Source of the DNA: Plasmodiophora brassicae
Lineage: Eukaryota > Endomyxa: Phytomyxea > Phytomyxea > Plasmodiophorida
DNA length: 64,000 nt
Reading direction: 5' to 3'
Assembly (NCBI GenBank): GCA_036867785.1
Contig: CP145419.1
Coordinates: 434,001 to 498,000, forward strand
The notes under the pieces are model-generated. The model saw nothing but the letters and a program-made list of their open reading frames with translations, did not search any database and was not told where the DNA came from. The position numbers and the translations under genes were made by a program. This document shows positions 22,880-33,219 of this stretch, piece by piece; the first letter of the stretch is position 1; the number at the start of each line of letters is the position of its first letter.

Positions 22880-23573
22880 ATGAACCTGTTCATCCTGTCG
22901 GCCTGCCCTCGGCAGTGTGCGCAGTGGATGTTTGACGTGCACATCGTGAAGATCATCACGGAGGCGATCCAGATGCTGTGCGTGGCGAAGCGCATGCGGG
23001 ACCCGGAGGCCGACCACTCGGGGCTGTACGGCGCGTCGCACGTCAACCACCCAGTCACGATCTGGGTGCGCGAATCCGCGGAAAACTATCGCTGGACGAT
23101 GGCGCTCTGCGACGCCATGCACGACGAATGGAAGTATCGGTTTGACCACGAGGAGTCCCGGGTTCACGGAGCGTATCAGAAGATGCTGCTGCTTGACCCG
23201 CCGCATGATGAGGCCTTTCCGCAGCGGTCCTTGACGAAATTCGCTCAAGCCATGCCCGAGGAGTACCGATGCGACGATTCCATCGAGGCCTATCACCGAT
23301 ACTACCAGAGCCCTGACAAGCAGCGCCTAGCGTCGTGGCGAAAGCGCGACCGCCCCGACTGGTAACTCCGCCTGCTGGACGTCGTCGTTGGCTAACCTGG
23401 GCAATAGGTTCGTCCCTGATCCAAGGTTCTTCGGGTTGAGACTCCGCCGTCTGGCCAAGGAGGGTAAGCGGCGCGCTCGCGACACCGACGTCAAATCCGA
23501 ACCTGTTGAAGATGGCATCGGGCCGGCGCCCATTGTCGAACGCTTGCGTCCTCGCAAGAAAAAGACCACATAA
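22880..23573 (+). CDS. Small conserved protein of a phage / giant-virus-associated family, two exons
   Basis: Starts at the ATG 22880 (MNLFILSACPRQCAQW). Exons 22880-23361 and 23408-23573, joined across a 46-nt intron with GT...AG ends and a GGCTAAC branch site; the sum is 215 residues in one frame. Landmarks: HIVKIITEAIQML, HVNHPVTIWVRES, FAQAMPEEY, and YHRYYQSPDKQRLASWRKRD followed by RPDWF across the splice. From memory, proteins with this spaced set of motifs are common in tailed phages and nucleocytoplasmic giant viruses and have no agreed function. The extra C-terminal exon is rich in Lys/Arg (RLRPRKKKTT) and could be a nuclear signal. The spliceosomal intron shows the gene is domesticated or long resident. 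Function unknown. Confidence 0.7.
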
Positions 23574-23972
23574 CATACATCGTGATCCACGATTCGTTGG
23601 TAGCAGCGTGGCAAACATCTTCTGGTCTATTGTATTAATCCAATATGCGGGTCACGTTGGTCCCAACTGGGCGACGGTCCAGGCAACGCCTGCCCGAATT
23701 GCCGGCGCCCTGATCAATAGCGAGGGCGCGCGCACGCGAGAAACAGGAAACAGAGAGCTGCGTCCGGCGTTGGCGCACTTGCCGTCGGAGTTCCAGTGTT
23801 GGCGGGGACTGTGTAAATATTTATGGCAAAAACTATAAATAGTACGACCCCAGTCGGTCAGACAACCAGTTCCAGTGCCCTACGGTGTGGTCCCAGTCGT
23901 GAAACAACCAGTGCCGTTCGGGAAAACGGACTGCGCCTCGAGGACTGAGGAGCAGACTGATATTGGATCGAT
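23574..23972. other. Intergenic region
   Basis: About 400 bp between two plus-strand genes; presumably 3' UTR and upstream region. An AT-rich patch (AAATATTTATGG, near 23815) stands out. I see no gene. Confidence 0.4.
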
Positions 23973-25946
23973 ATGGCGAGGCCATGGTCTTCGTGCATGG
24001 TGGTCGTGCTGACACTGCTGGTCGTCGGCGCGCGGGGATCCGGTTCCGAACTTCCGTCTTGGTTGGTAAGCGTCACCGAGGAAGAAATGCATTCAGCGCC
24101 GCGTTATCGTAGCCCGCGTGGCCCTGTCCAGCCCGAGATGAGCAGCGCCGACGATGTCGACCCAAAGGCACAGCTAGGTGAAGCTGCGGTGCAAGCGACC
24201 ATGGCGCGCGACTTCCTCAAATCGGTCCTTCAAGATGCTGTGCCCATGATCGACACGAACCGCTACAGACAGAAACGCATCAAGAGGAGTCTCCAAGAAG
24301 TAGTCGAACTAATTGCACCGATGATGGCACAAGATGTGCCGGATGTTCTGTCATGGGTCTACTCCCACTCGAGCATGGCGTCGGTGCAGTCATGGATCGC
24401 GGCTGCAGAACCAGGGTCACAAGATGACGCGTTCAATATTGCGCAGGCAGTATACAAGCTGATCAAGCTGTCTCAAGGCGAAGTTATTAGTGCTGCACGA
24501 TACGATGAGCGATTTTGCGACTTCGTGATCGAGGAGCCTGGAGGCTTGACGTGGAGGCTTCTTTCTTTAGATCCTTCTGGCGGGCGTTGCCAAAACCAAG
24601 ACCAGGAAAATATGTTTCTGACAGACGAGATGGTCAAGGCCCATCAGCCTGATCTGTACATGATGTACGCTATGACAATGTCTGATCCTACTGACATCGA
24701 GAACATCAAAAACATGATCGATATTGCACGTACTCTGGAAGAAAATGATGCCTTGTCATATAACCTGTTCCTCCGCGTTGAAGAACTGGCACACTATTCG
24801 GCCGTGTTTCGTGCATTGTTTCCTCTGATCCGCAACCACCCGCTCTATGATAGAATTGATGAAACGCCAAGCCTGTATCTGGACGAGTTGATGTTGAGCG
24901 TCGACGACAAGCTTCAACGTATCCTTATTGCATCCATGAACTACGTCACCAAGGTCGAGCATTATCAGCAGGACTCTTGTTATACGATCAGAGACTGGCA
25001 GAACTCGGGCAAGAGAACCGAGGTAGTCAAGGCAACAATGAGGGCTGCAATGAAGGCGGCAGCTTGGGAAGTCTTTGAAGTCCAGGTAGACGATGACCTC
25101 ACTACCCCACTGTTCCCGCTAAAGGAACCGAAGACACGGAACAAGAGGGCAAAGAAGACGAAGAAGAAGAGGCGACAACCTGAGAGTGACGCCGGATTGT
25201 ACGCCAAGTATGATGAGGGCATGGGGTCGGCAAGTACCAGTCTTGGCGTCGGCGACGTTCAGTCCAGCTCCTGCGATGACTCTGGAGCCGGTCAGTGGAG
25301 CTGTGAGGTTGGCGACTATGTTCAGCAAGCACCCGAAGGAGCCGGTCAGTGGAGCTATCGAGCTGGCGACCATGTTCACCAAGCATACGAAGGAGCCGGA
25401 CATTGCAGCTATGAAGGTGGCGGCTATGCTCACCAAGCATACGAAGACGGGCAGGCGAGCTATGACGCTGGCGACTCTGCTCTGGAAGCATTCGAACATC
25501 TCGCGATCACACCCACGCACGTCACCGACGACCAGTACGAGCGCTCTTACCTGAACGAGGGCACCGGGCAGTACTGGCAGGATACCGTCGCGTCCGGGAG
25601 CAGTGTCCTGCCTTCGTCACCGACAAAGCGTGGACGCAGGTCCCGGCGCAAAGCAGCAGCTGCTGCACGATGTGATCATCAAGGCAGAGACGACGCCGTG
25701 CCGACGGCGACCAGGCTGCCCGACGAACTACCGACTAGGCTCGACAGGTTCGTGACGACGATGTCGGCACACTTCAAGATGCGACAGAGCTGTACCCAAG
25801 GCACTCTCCACTTCTACGACAAGGAAACGGGCGAGTCTGTGTTCAGCATGCATCGCCCACACGGCAAGAAGAACGCCGACATCCGCCCAGATGTCCTGAA
25901 TCGCATCCACAGCAGTCTACGCGCGTACGAAGATCAGCGCCGCTGA
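23973..25946 (+). CDS. Secreted or luminal repeat protein of unknown family
   Basis: Single 657-residue frame. Residues 1-23 form a signal peptide (MARPWSSCMVVVLTLLVVGA). The next ~370 residues are helical and unfamiliar. A strongly basic patch follows (RNKRAKKTKKKRRQPES, about residue 390), which is odd for a secreted protein and could be a nuclear signal. Then come four imperfect tandem repeats of about 18-27 residues built on GAGQWSYxxGDxVHQAYE (about 25280-25490), a Ser/Arg-rich spacer, and a conserved-looking C-terminal 70-residue block with alternating basic and aromatic residues (about 25735-25940). No transmembrane helix after the signal. Function unknown. Confidence 0.6.
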   Translation: MARPWSSCMVVVLTLLVVGARGSGSELPSWLVSVTEEEMHSAPRYRSPRGPVQPEMSSADDVDPKAQLGEAAVQATMARDFLKSVLQDAVPMIDTNRYRQKRIKRSLQEVVELIAPMMAQDVPDVLSWVYSHSSMASVQSWIAAAEPGSQDDAFNIAQAVYKLIKLSQGEVISAARYDERFCDFVIEEPGGLTWRLLSLDPSGGRCQNQDQENMFLTDEMVKAHQPDLYMMYAMTMSDPTDIENIKNMIDIARTLEENDALSYNLFLRVEELAHYSAVFRALFPLIRNHPLYDRIDETPSLYLDELMLSVDDKLQRILIASMNYVTKVEHYQQDSCYTIRDWQNSGKRTEVVKATMRAAMKAAAWEVFEVQVDDDLTTPLFPLKEPKTRNKRAKKTKKKRRQPESDAGLYAKYDEGMGSASTSLGVGDVQSSSCDDSGAGQWSCEVGDYVQQAPEGAGQWSYRAGDHVHQAYEGAGHCSYEGGGYAHQAYEDGQASYDAGDSALEAFEHLAITPTHVTDDQYERSYLNEGTGQYWQDTVASGSSVLPSSPTKRGRRSRRKAAAAARCDHQGRDDAVPTATRLPDELPTRLDRFVTTMSAHFKMRQSCTQGTLHFYDKETGESVFSMHRPHGKKNADIRPDVLNRIHSSLRAYEDQRR

Positions 25947-26434
25947 CTGAATGCCATTTGAAATGAAAGTACCCGACACGTGCGGAATTCTGCCCTGGCC
26001 CACACCCTGTCGTTCGTTTCGTTTCGCCTTTGCGTTTCGCGCTATATATTCAGGTCGGCGCCGCCTACACGTCCGGCATTGTTGCCGGCATCGACAGCAA
26101 TGGGAAAGGCGCCGTCTACGGCTATGGTGGCATAGGTTCGTTCGAGCGAGTCCCGCTCCTGGCGAAATGCATGATGGTCGAATGCATCCTGATGCTAAAC
26201 GAGCCCGTACGTACCACCACGCGCGGGGGTGGGGGTGGGGGCTATGTTGGTAATATCATTGCCACATGTCAACCGCAGTCGGCAGTCGGCCCCGGGCGAA
26301 CCTGGAAGCCGAGCCTGGAAGCCGGCCCGAGCCTGGCAGTTCTGTATTGTATTTGGGGGTGGCAAAACCAGTCGAAATCCCGCGAATCTGGAGCGGTCAG
26401 GCCGTCACAGCGTGAAAGTTCAACTGCGTTGACG
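25947..26434. other. Upstream region of pyruvate carboxylase, containing an orphan exon-like fragment
   Basis: Holds the proteasome-like fragment described separately, a G-rich tract (GGGGGTGGGGGTGGGGG, about 26224-26240), and two short direct repeats of GCCTGGAAGCCG-like sequence (about 26300-26335). Possibly the promoter of the pyruvate carboxylase gene. Confidence 0.35.
26052..26150 (+). pseudogene. Orphan fragment resembling proteasome subunit beta-6 (PSMB1)
   Basis: After a TTCAG acceptor-like site, the plus strand reads GIVAGIDSNGKGAVYGYGGI then GSFERV, closely like the region of PSMB1 written [20 protein letters not shown] in human. No other proteasome exon is visible on either side: neither the catalytic-fold N-terminus nor the GGSASAMLQ-like segment that should follow. 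A GT follows ER at about 26149. I infer a stray copied exon rather than a gene; chance similarity is less likely given the length. Confidence 0.45.
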
Positions 26435-29400
26435 ATGAAGGTCCCGGGGCCGACCGGACCGCGCCTGCCTCCCGATGCGTACACGCCAAAGTGGTTCGCA
26501 GTGGGCCCGGGCGAGATGCCGCTGGACGGGTCGGACTCGGGTGCTGAGACGACCTACGAGCTCAGCCGCGCCGTCGCCCGATCCATCGCCCCGGCTGCCG
26601 TCACTCGATCCATCACGAAGATTGTAGAACTTCGGGTCCACTCATACCCAAACGGCGAATTTTCAGACGATTCGCTTCCGTGTAGATGGCTGCGAATCGT
26701 GGAGAGATCGCCATGAGGATTTGTCGTGCGGCGCATGAACTGGGCCTGAACACGGTCGCCATATTCTCTACGGAAGATCGGCTCAGCCTGCACCGATACC
26801 GTGCCGATGAATCGTACCTGGTCTGTGAACGTCCTGTCAAGGGTCTGCTATTGCACTGAACGGCGAGGTTGCCGTAGGTCGGTGAAGGAAAGGCTCCAAT
26901 CGCGGCCTACCTTGACATGGACGACATTTTGAGGATTGCCATTGACAACAAAGTTGACGCAATCCACCCTGGATGTACGCAAACGATTTCCTCACAGTGT
27001 GTATCACATGGAAGCTGATGGCTGGCGCAGACGGCTTCTTGTCAGAAAGCAGCGAGTTCGCCGAACGCGTCAGGAAGGCTGGCATCATCTTCGTTGGACC
27101 GTCCGCGGACGCTATCGAGCGACTGGGAACGAAAACAAAGGCACGAACGATTGCCATTGCGGCGGGCGTTCCTGTCATTCCCGGTTCGGATGGACCCTGT
27201 CAGACTGCACAGGTACTTCCTAAGGCACCGTTTCTCGTGCAGAGTTGTTTGACAACGTGCGAAACGCGTGGTTAGGAGGTTCACAAGTTTACTGAACAAC
27301 ACGGTCTGCCTATCATATTAAAGGCAGCTTATGGTGGTGGCGGTCGCGGAATGAGGTCAGCAAGTGCCTGCTGCCCGTGTTGCAATCGCCCCTAACCGCT
27401 ATTCAGGGTTGTTCGTTCAAAACCGGAAATCGACGAGGCGTTCCGGCGAGCTTCATCTGAAGCTTTGGCGAGCTTCGGTAACGGTACCGTCTTTGTTGAG
27501 CGCTTCCTGTCAGAGCCGGTAGACATGTGCTGCTCCGTTGTGTCGCATCGTAGCTGACGTCTGTCATAAGCGGCACATTGAGGTCCAGATTATGGGCGAC
27601 ACGCAAGGCAATGGTAAATGTTGCTCGGTGATCTGCAATTAGGAGACCTCATAGAGCTCACAGTCGTGCACTTCTTTGAACGTGACTGCAGCGTTCAGCG
27701 ACGATACCAGAAAGTATGTGTGCCCTATGCGTTGTGCTTGTAAATGCGAATGCATCGCATGTCCTAATTTCCGTTGCACAGGTTGTGGAGTTTGCTCCGG
27801 CGCAGAACCTGGCGCCGACGACCAGAACCGCCATTCTCGCGGATGCTCTCAAGATTGCAAAGGAGGTCGGATACTACAACGCCGGCACAGGTAATGGGTT
27901 TTGCTTTGATCCGCATTGATGTAAACGGCGCTGATACGTGTATGCAGTTGAATTCCTTGTGGACGAGAAAGATCGGCACTATTTTGTAAGGGGGTTCGGA
28001 ACGCTGGATGACACTGTGGTACCCATAATCGCGATGACTAGATTGAGGTCAACCCTCGAATTCAGGTCGAGCACACCGTTTCGGAAGAGATCACTGGCTT
28101 CGATCTCGTCAAAACGCAGATCGCCGTCGCGTGTGGAGTGCCGCTTTCGGAGCTTGGCATAACGCAGGACGCAATTCACTGCCATGGGTGCGCCATTCAG
28201 CTTCGAATCACAACCGAAGATCCAGTGGAGGGGTTCCGGCCAGACTCTGGCCGTCTTGAAGTGTACCGGTCTAGCGGCGGAATTGGGGTCCGCCAGGATG
28301 GGGCTTGTGCTGCTGGCAGCATCGTGTCGCCTCACTATGATTCGCTTCTCGTCAAGGTCATCGTTAGTGCTCTTACGTTTGACGAGGCGATTATTCGCTG
28401 TCTTCGCGCTCTGGCAGGTTCGTGCAACTCTATTACAACCACCCTACACTAGACACTGAAGGCGGAATCTAGAGTTCAGAATTCGTGGCGTGAAGACCAA
28501 CATTCCTTTCCTGCAGAAGCTGCTGACGCATCCGTACTTCCGCCAGCACCGCGGGGCCCACACAAATTTCATCGATCAGACACCAGATGTGCTCACTTAC
28601 CGCCTGTCGGCTGACCGAGCGACTCGGTTGCTGTCATTCTTGTCTGACATCAAAGTCAACGGCCTTGACCTGCCGAACAAGGTCGATGTTCTTCCAGATC
28701 CTGCACCACTGCCGCCGCTGGATTTGTTCACACCGACTCCTGATAAACGTCCGTCCGGCTTCCGAGACATTCTCCTTCGACACGGACCCAAAGCGTTTGC
28801 AAAAGCCGTTCGTGAACATGAAGGGGTATGCTAAAGCCTTGTGTCGTTCAACAATCTCAACTAACTGTCTCTTAGCTGCTTATCATGGATACGACCTGGC
28901 GTGATGCCCATCAGTCATTGCTGGCGACGCGCGTCCGGACGTACGACATCAAGCAGATTGCGAAACAGACGTCGTTTGCCCTGTATGTGTCATGACAAGC
29001 AAGCAGCTGACCATTCCACGTTATTGACTGTTGGTGTGTATAGCGCTAAAGCCTACAGTATTGAATGCTGGGGCGGGGCAACGTTTGACGTTGCCCTGAG
29101 GTTTCTGCACGAGTGCCCATGGGAACGCTTGGAGACATTGCGACGTCGTGTTCCCAATATTCCTTTCCAAATGCTGCTCCGTGGTGCGAACGCTGTAGGT
29201 TATACGTCATACCCAGGTGACGCCGACCAACGTCTGATCCCATGTAATGAACTGCACTGATCGTGCTCTGCCGGCAGACAACGTCGTCTTTGAATTCGTC
29301 AAGTGCGCCCAACAGCATGGGATCGACATTTTCAGGGTCTTCGACTCGCTGAACTCCATGGAGAATCTTGCTCTTGGAATCAAGGCCATCCACGCTGCTG

Positions 29401-31184
29401 GCGCCGTTGTAGAAGCCTGCATTTGCTACACTGGGGATGTCAGCGATTCAACGAAAACCAAGTATACGACAGAGTACTACCTTGATCTCGTCCGTCAGCT
29501 CGTGGAACTCGACATTCACGTGCTTGCAATCAAGGACATGGCGGGGCTACTGAAGCCAAAGTACCTATCGCTAGTCCTACCTTTCTGTTGCGATGATCTA
29601 ATTGTTTCGCAGAGCGGCCCGCATTCTCGTAGGAGCTATCAGGAAAGAATTCCCCTGGCTGCCTATCCATGTGCACACACATGATACAGCAGGCACTGGT
29701 GTCGCTGCCATGATTGCCTGTGGTGAAGCTGGGGCGGACGTCGTTGATGCTGCTATTGACAGTTAGTTGTTCCTTCGGCCTCACCGTTATCCTGTCTTGA
29801 TGCATCTGCCAGGTCTGTCCGGGCTGACATCTCAGCCGTCAATGGGCGCTATCGTCGGTGCTCTTGAAGGGACCCCACTGGACACTGGCCTTTCGCTGCA
29901 GGATCTGTCGCATCTGAACGACTACTGGGAAATGACGAGAGGTTCCATTTGCCTTGTTGGTTTCATGGTAACGTTACTGACGGTCGCCACCAGAACTCTA
30001 TGCGGCTTTCGAGTCGCCAAGTTTGCGAAGTGGCAATTCAGATGTCTACGTAAGATGACGTTACTTGAAGATCATTGGTTCCCGAAGTCTTACAAGTGTT
30101 ACTGCGACAGATTCATGAGATGCCTGGAGGCCAGTACACCAATCTGCAGTACCAGGCGTTTAAACTTGGTCTCGGAAAAAGCTGGCCGGCCATCAAGGTT
30201 GCTTACGCGCAGGTTGACCTCATCGTTGCACACCGTATCGAGCGTGTCGCTAAGCACCTGGATCATCTAGGCGAACCGCTTGCTAGGCGATATTGTTAAA
30301 GTGACTCCATCGTCTAAGGTCGTCGGTGATCTTGCACAGTTTATGGTGCAGGTGAGGAGCAGTCCCATGACGCTGTCCTCCTCGTTTGCTTATACGACAT
30401 GCAGAATGGGCTATCCGAAGATGACGTCCGAGCTCAGGCGAAAACACTTTCGTTCCCCACCTCCGTCGTTCAGTTCTTCCAAGGTTACATTGGCATTCCC
30501 CAAGGCGGCTTTCCCGAACCCTTACGAAGCGACGTTGTTCGCGACCTGCCGTGCTTCAAGGAGCGGCCCGGCAAGACGTTGCCACCTCTCGACTTCGCTG
30601 ATCTGCGGGACCGCTTGGAGAAGAAGTTTTCGTTCCCGATTCGCGAATGCGATATTCTCAGTGCTGCTCTCTACCCTCAAGTGTTCGACGAGTATGGCGA
30701 ATTCGTCACCAAGTACGGTGACATATCGGTGCTCCCGACGCCGCTCGTGTTCGCTCCGGTGGCCGTTGGCAAAGAAGTGTCGTTCGAGATCGAGCGCGGT
30801 AAACGCCTGTACGTTAAGTTGCTGACCGTGGGGCCGGCCACGGGGAGCGGCAAGCGCGAGGTCTTCTGGGAAGTCAACGGAAACGCCCGGTCTGTTCATG
30901 TTGACGACCGAACCGCAGCTGTTGACAGCAAGGCACGACCCGCGTCGGACCCGAACGATCCCGGATCCGTTGGAGCGCCCATGAGCGGCGTCGTCGTCGA
31001 CGTCCGCGTTACGGTGGGCACCGCTGTGAAGGTGGGCGACCCACTCGCTGTCCTCTCTGCAATGAAGATGGAGACGGTCGTTGCCGCCCCTGTTGGCGGC
31101 GTTGTCGCTGCGGTTGCCGTCTCCTCGGGCGATTCCATCACGGCTGGCGACCTGATCGCGTCCATCAAGAAGGCCCCCGAATGA
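26435..31184 (+). CDS. PC: Pyruvate carboxylase, 21 exons
   Basis: Biotin enzyme making oxaloacetate from pyruvate, bicarbonate and ATP. Order: biotin carboxylase ([23 protein letters not shown]-grasp loop [32 protein letters not shown]), carboxyltransferase ([39 protein letters not shown]), and biotinyl domain ([10 protein letters not shown], biotin on the lysine near 31065). Exons: 26435-26623, 26686-26820, 26878-26974, 27031-27212, 27276-27355, 27407-27518, 27571-27613, 27655-27713, 27782-27890, 27948-27985, 28042-28417, 28473-28825, 28876-28982, 29044-29216, 29278-29560, 29613-29761, 29813-29941, 29994-30049, 30111-30212, 30271-30351, 30405-31184. They sum to 1,210 residues in one frame, the usual length. 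The first exon is least certain; its Arg/Ala/Ser-rich end could be part of a mitochondrial presequence. Confidence 0.96.
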
Positions 31185-31263
31185 ATGCCGTCGTCGACAA
31201 CTTGGCCTGTCACGTTTGGCAAAGCACCATCGATATACAGAACTGTGGCCAACGTCCCTTTGT

Positions 31264-31902
31264 CTATTTGTCCAACAGGTCCACGTCATGCGCAGCGCTG
31301 ACGTCGTCCAATTCAAGAGCAGCAGATGGTTCGATAGGGCCCAGTGCCTTATCCTGGGCGGAGTGGTCGAACACGGGCCCGTTGGCCGCTGCGTTGCGGT
31401 TCATCAAGCGTCTGAACGCACACTGGGTCGCGTAGAGAATCACCAGGGCAATGGCGCACACCACGATGATGGTCGTGCTCTGCGACTTCGTGCCTGGCGT
31501 AACCAGCTTGACGCAAGGCGATTGCTGCTCTGTTGGGAAGACTTGCCCATGGCAGGCGAACAGGACGCTGACCTGGACCTGAACGTTGCCGATTGCGGAG
31601 AGGCTGGATTGCAGGTGAAGAGCGAGGCCGGAGACACTGGCGTCGTCGGGCGGCGTTACTTGGTACATGGCGGATGACGAAGCGTCATTGTCTGACGTGG
31701 CCGACAGGTCGACCGTTGTGCCCGCTGGGCATAACGACGCGATCGTCGACGTCATGTTCTGGATCGCGCTCATCGACACGTTTGTGCTCGGCCAAACGGC
31801 GACCACATGGACGAACGGGCCATCGTCTGGCACTCCCTGCAGGATCGATATGCCAAGCACCACAGCCAGCACAAGGCGCGGCAGCCCAGACGAACTCTGC
31901 AT
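31264..31902 (-). CDS. Single-pass type I membrane protein, unknown
   Basis: 212-residue uninterrupted frame. N-terminal signal peptide (LPRLVLAVVLGISILQGV), a lumenal or extracellular part of about 120 residues with likely N-glycosylation sites (NVS, NMT) and few cysteines, one transmembrane helix (TTIIVVCAIALVILYATQ, residues about 143-160), then a 50-residue acidic cytoplasmic tail ending LDDVSAAHDVDLLDK. The Leu-Leu in DVDLLDK could act as a sorting dileucine. It is divergent from the multi-pass protein at 32283. Family not recognised. Confidence 0.65.
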   Translation of the reverse strand: MQSSSGLPRLVLAVVLGISILQGVPDDGPFVHVVAVWPSTNVSMSAIQNMTSTIASLCPAGTTVDLSATSDNDASSSAMYQVTPPDDASVSGLALHLQSSLSAIGNVQVQVSVLFACHGQVFPTEQQSPCVKLVTPGTKSQSTTIIVVCAIALVILYATQCAFRRLMNRNAAANGPVFDHSAQDKALGPIEPSAALELDDVSAAHDVDLLDK

Positions 31903-32282
31903 CGTGTCGGTCTCTTAGAGGCGCAGCCTCTCACTCTCTCTGGTCTGCCTTTCACAGTGTACCCAGCCCCGACCCGAAACGACGCCTCCATGACGGTTGC
32001 CAGGACTGCTTTCACTGTTGAAAGTCGCTGCATTACCGTCCTGGGAACAGGCGCGGATTGCCACTCAGAGCGTATAAAGGGGCGGGTATGATTGTGGGGG
32101 GTTTGGCAGGTCGAACGAGCGCCCGTCAGATCTGACGACCGGCACTGGCAGCTACTGGATCTCGCTGTTGGGGTTCTGGAGCAGCACTCCCAGTCGTTCG
32201 CCAGTCAGTCGCAGACTGTCACTCGGGGCGACGTGTTCGAGGCAGCCATCATTGTGGATCCGCCCATCGGGGGACGTCGGCG
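31903..32282. promoter_or_regulatory. Divergent intergenic region with a TATA-like box
   Basis: 380 bp between two divergent membrane-protein genes. TATAAAG at 32073-32079, followed by GGGGCGGG, lies about 200 bp upstream of the plus-strand start. It could be a core promoter. Nothing else is recognised. Confidence 0.3.
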
Positions 32283-33153
32283 ATGGCCAACGACTACCGC
32301 TATCCGGGGATCATCGACGTCGCCGTCAACTACGATGACATCGACCTGAACGTCGTCAGCATTCCGGGCGAAGGCGGGTCCCCGATCTACACTCTGACGC
32401 GGTGCGAAGCAGCCCTGCTCGTTGCCCGAGCGTTCGTGACGTACGGGTCCATCGCCCTCTACTGCTTCACCTACACGACGCTGCGGTTCGGGTCCAGTTG
32501 CCTAACGCAGGACAACGCGGCCTCCACCGACGTCGTCTACCTCGTACACGGCATCATGCTGTTCACCATGATCGCGGCCGCCTTCACCATCTGCGTCGAC
32601 CTGCGGTTCCTCTGGATCGTCAGGCGCCACCGCTCCCGGCAAGCCCTCGACCAGCGCGTTGTCGAGCTGTTCCCGTCCCCGTTGTTCATCCTTTACTACG
32701 CGTACACGCGCGGCGATGGGTTCGGGGCCAACTCCAGGGAACCTGCAATGGTAACCCCCGGGGCCATCAGCATCTCGACGTCGAACGCTGACCGACCGCC
32801 TGCAGTTGCACATTGGGTTGTACTCGATCATCTGCGATCTGCCGATCGCACTGATACTGTCCATTGTGCTGACGTCGTTCGAGGTCGGGTTCCCGTCGAT
32901 CACCTGGGCGGCGTTCGCGATCGCCATGTGGAACACGAGCAGCGGGTGCTTCGTGATTCCCTGTGCGTTTGCGGACCCGCCCAAGGACCAGGACGACGAC
33001 CTGGACAGGCTGGAGGGCGACGCCGGCGACAAGCTCGACGAGAGGCAGATACAGCTGATCAGGGCCATGCGGATGCGCGCCAGAGAGATCCTGATCGACA
33101 AGGAGAACCGGCAAGCACGACGACATCGAGGCACGGCGGCTCGACAACCGTAA
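32283..33153 (+). CDS. Multi-pass membrane protein, unknown, two exons
   Basis: Exons 32283-32750 and 32806-33153, joined across a 55-nt GT...AG intron, give 271 residues. About four hydrophobic segments are visible: residues about 44-66 (ALLVARAFVTYGSIALYCF), 85-112 (VVYLVHGIMLFTMIAAAF), a weaker one around 130 (PLFILYYAY), and a long pair after the splice (YSIICDLPIALILSIVLTSF, then ITWAAFAIAMWN). The C-terminus is cytoplasmic in style: acidic (PPKDQDDDLDRLEGDAGD), then basic. Overall like a small tetraspan or rhodopsin-fold fragment, but I do not recognise the family. Confidence 0.65.
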
Positions 33154-33219
33154 CCGCAGAAACCCGCATTCCTATACAAGAACTCGAACGGGACGACGAA
33201 CGTCGGTCGGACGGCTTGT

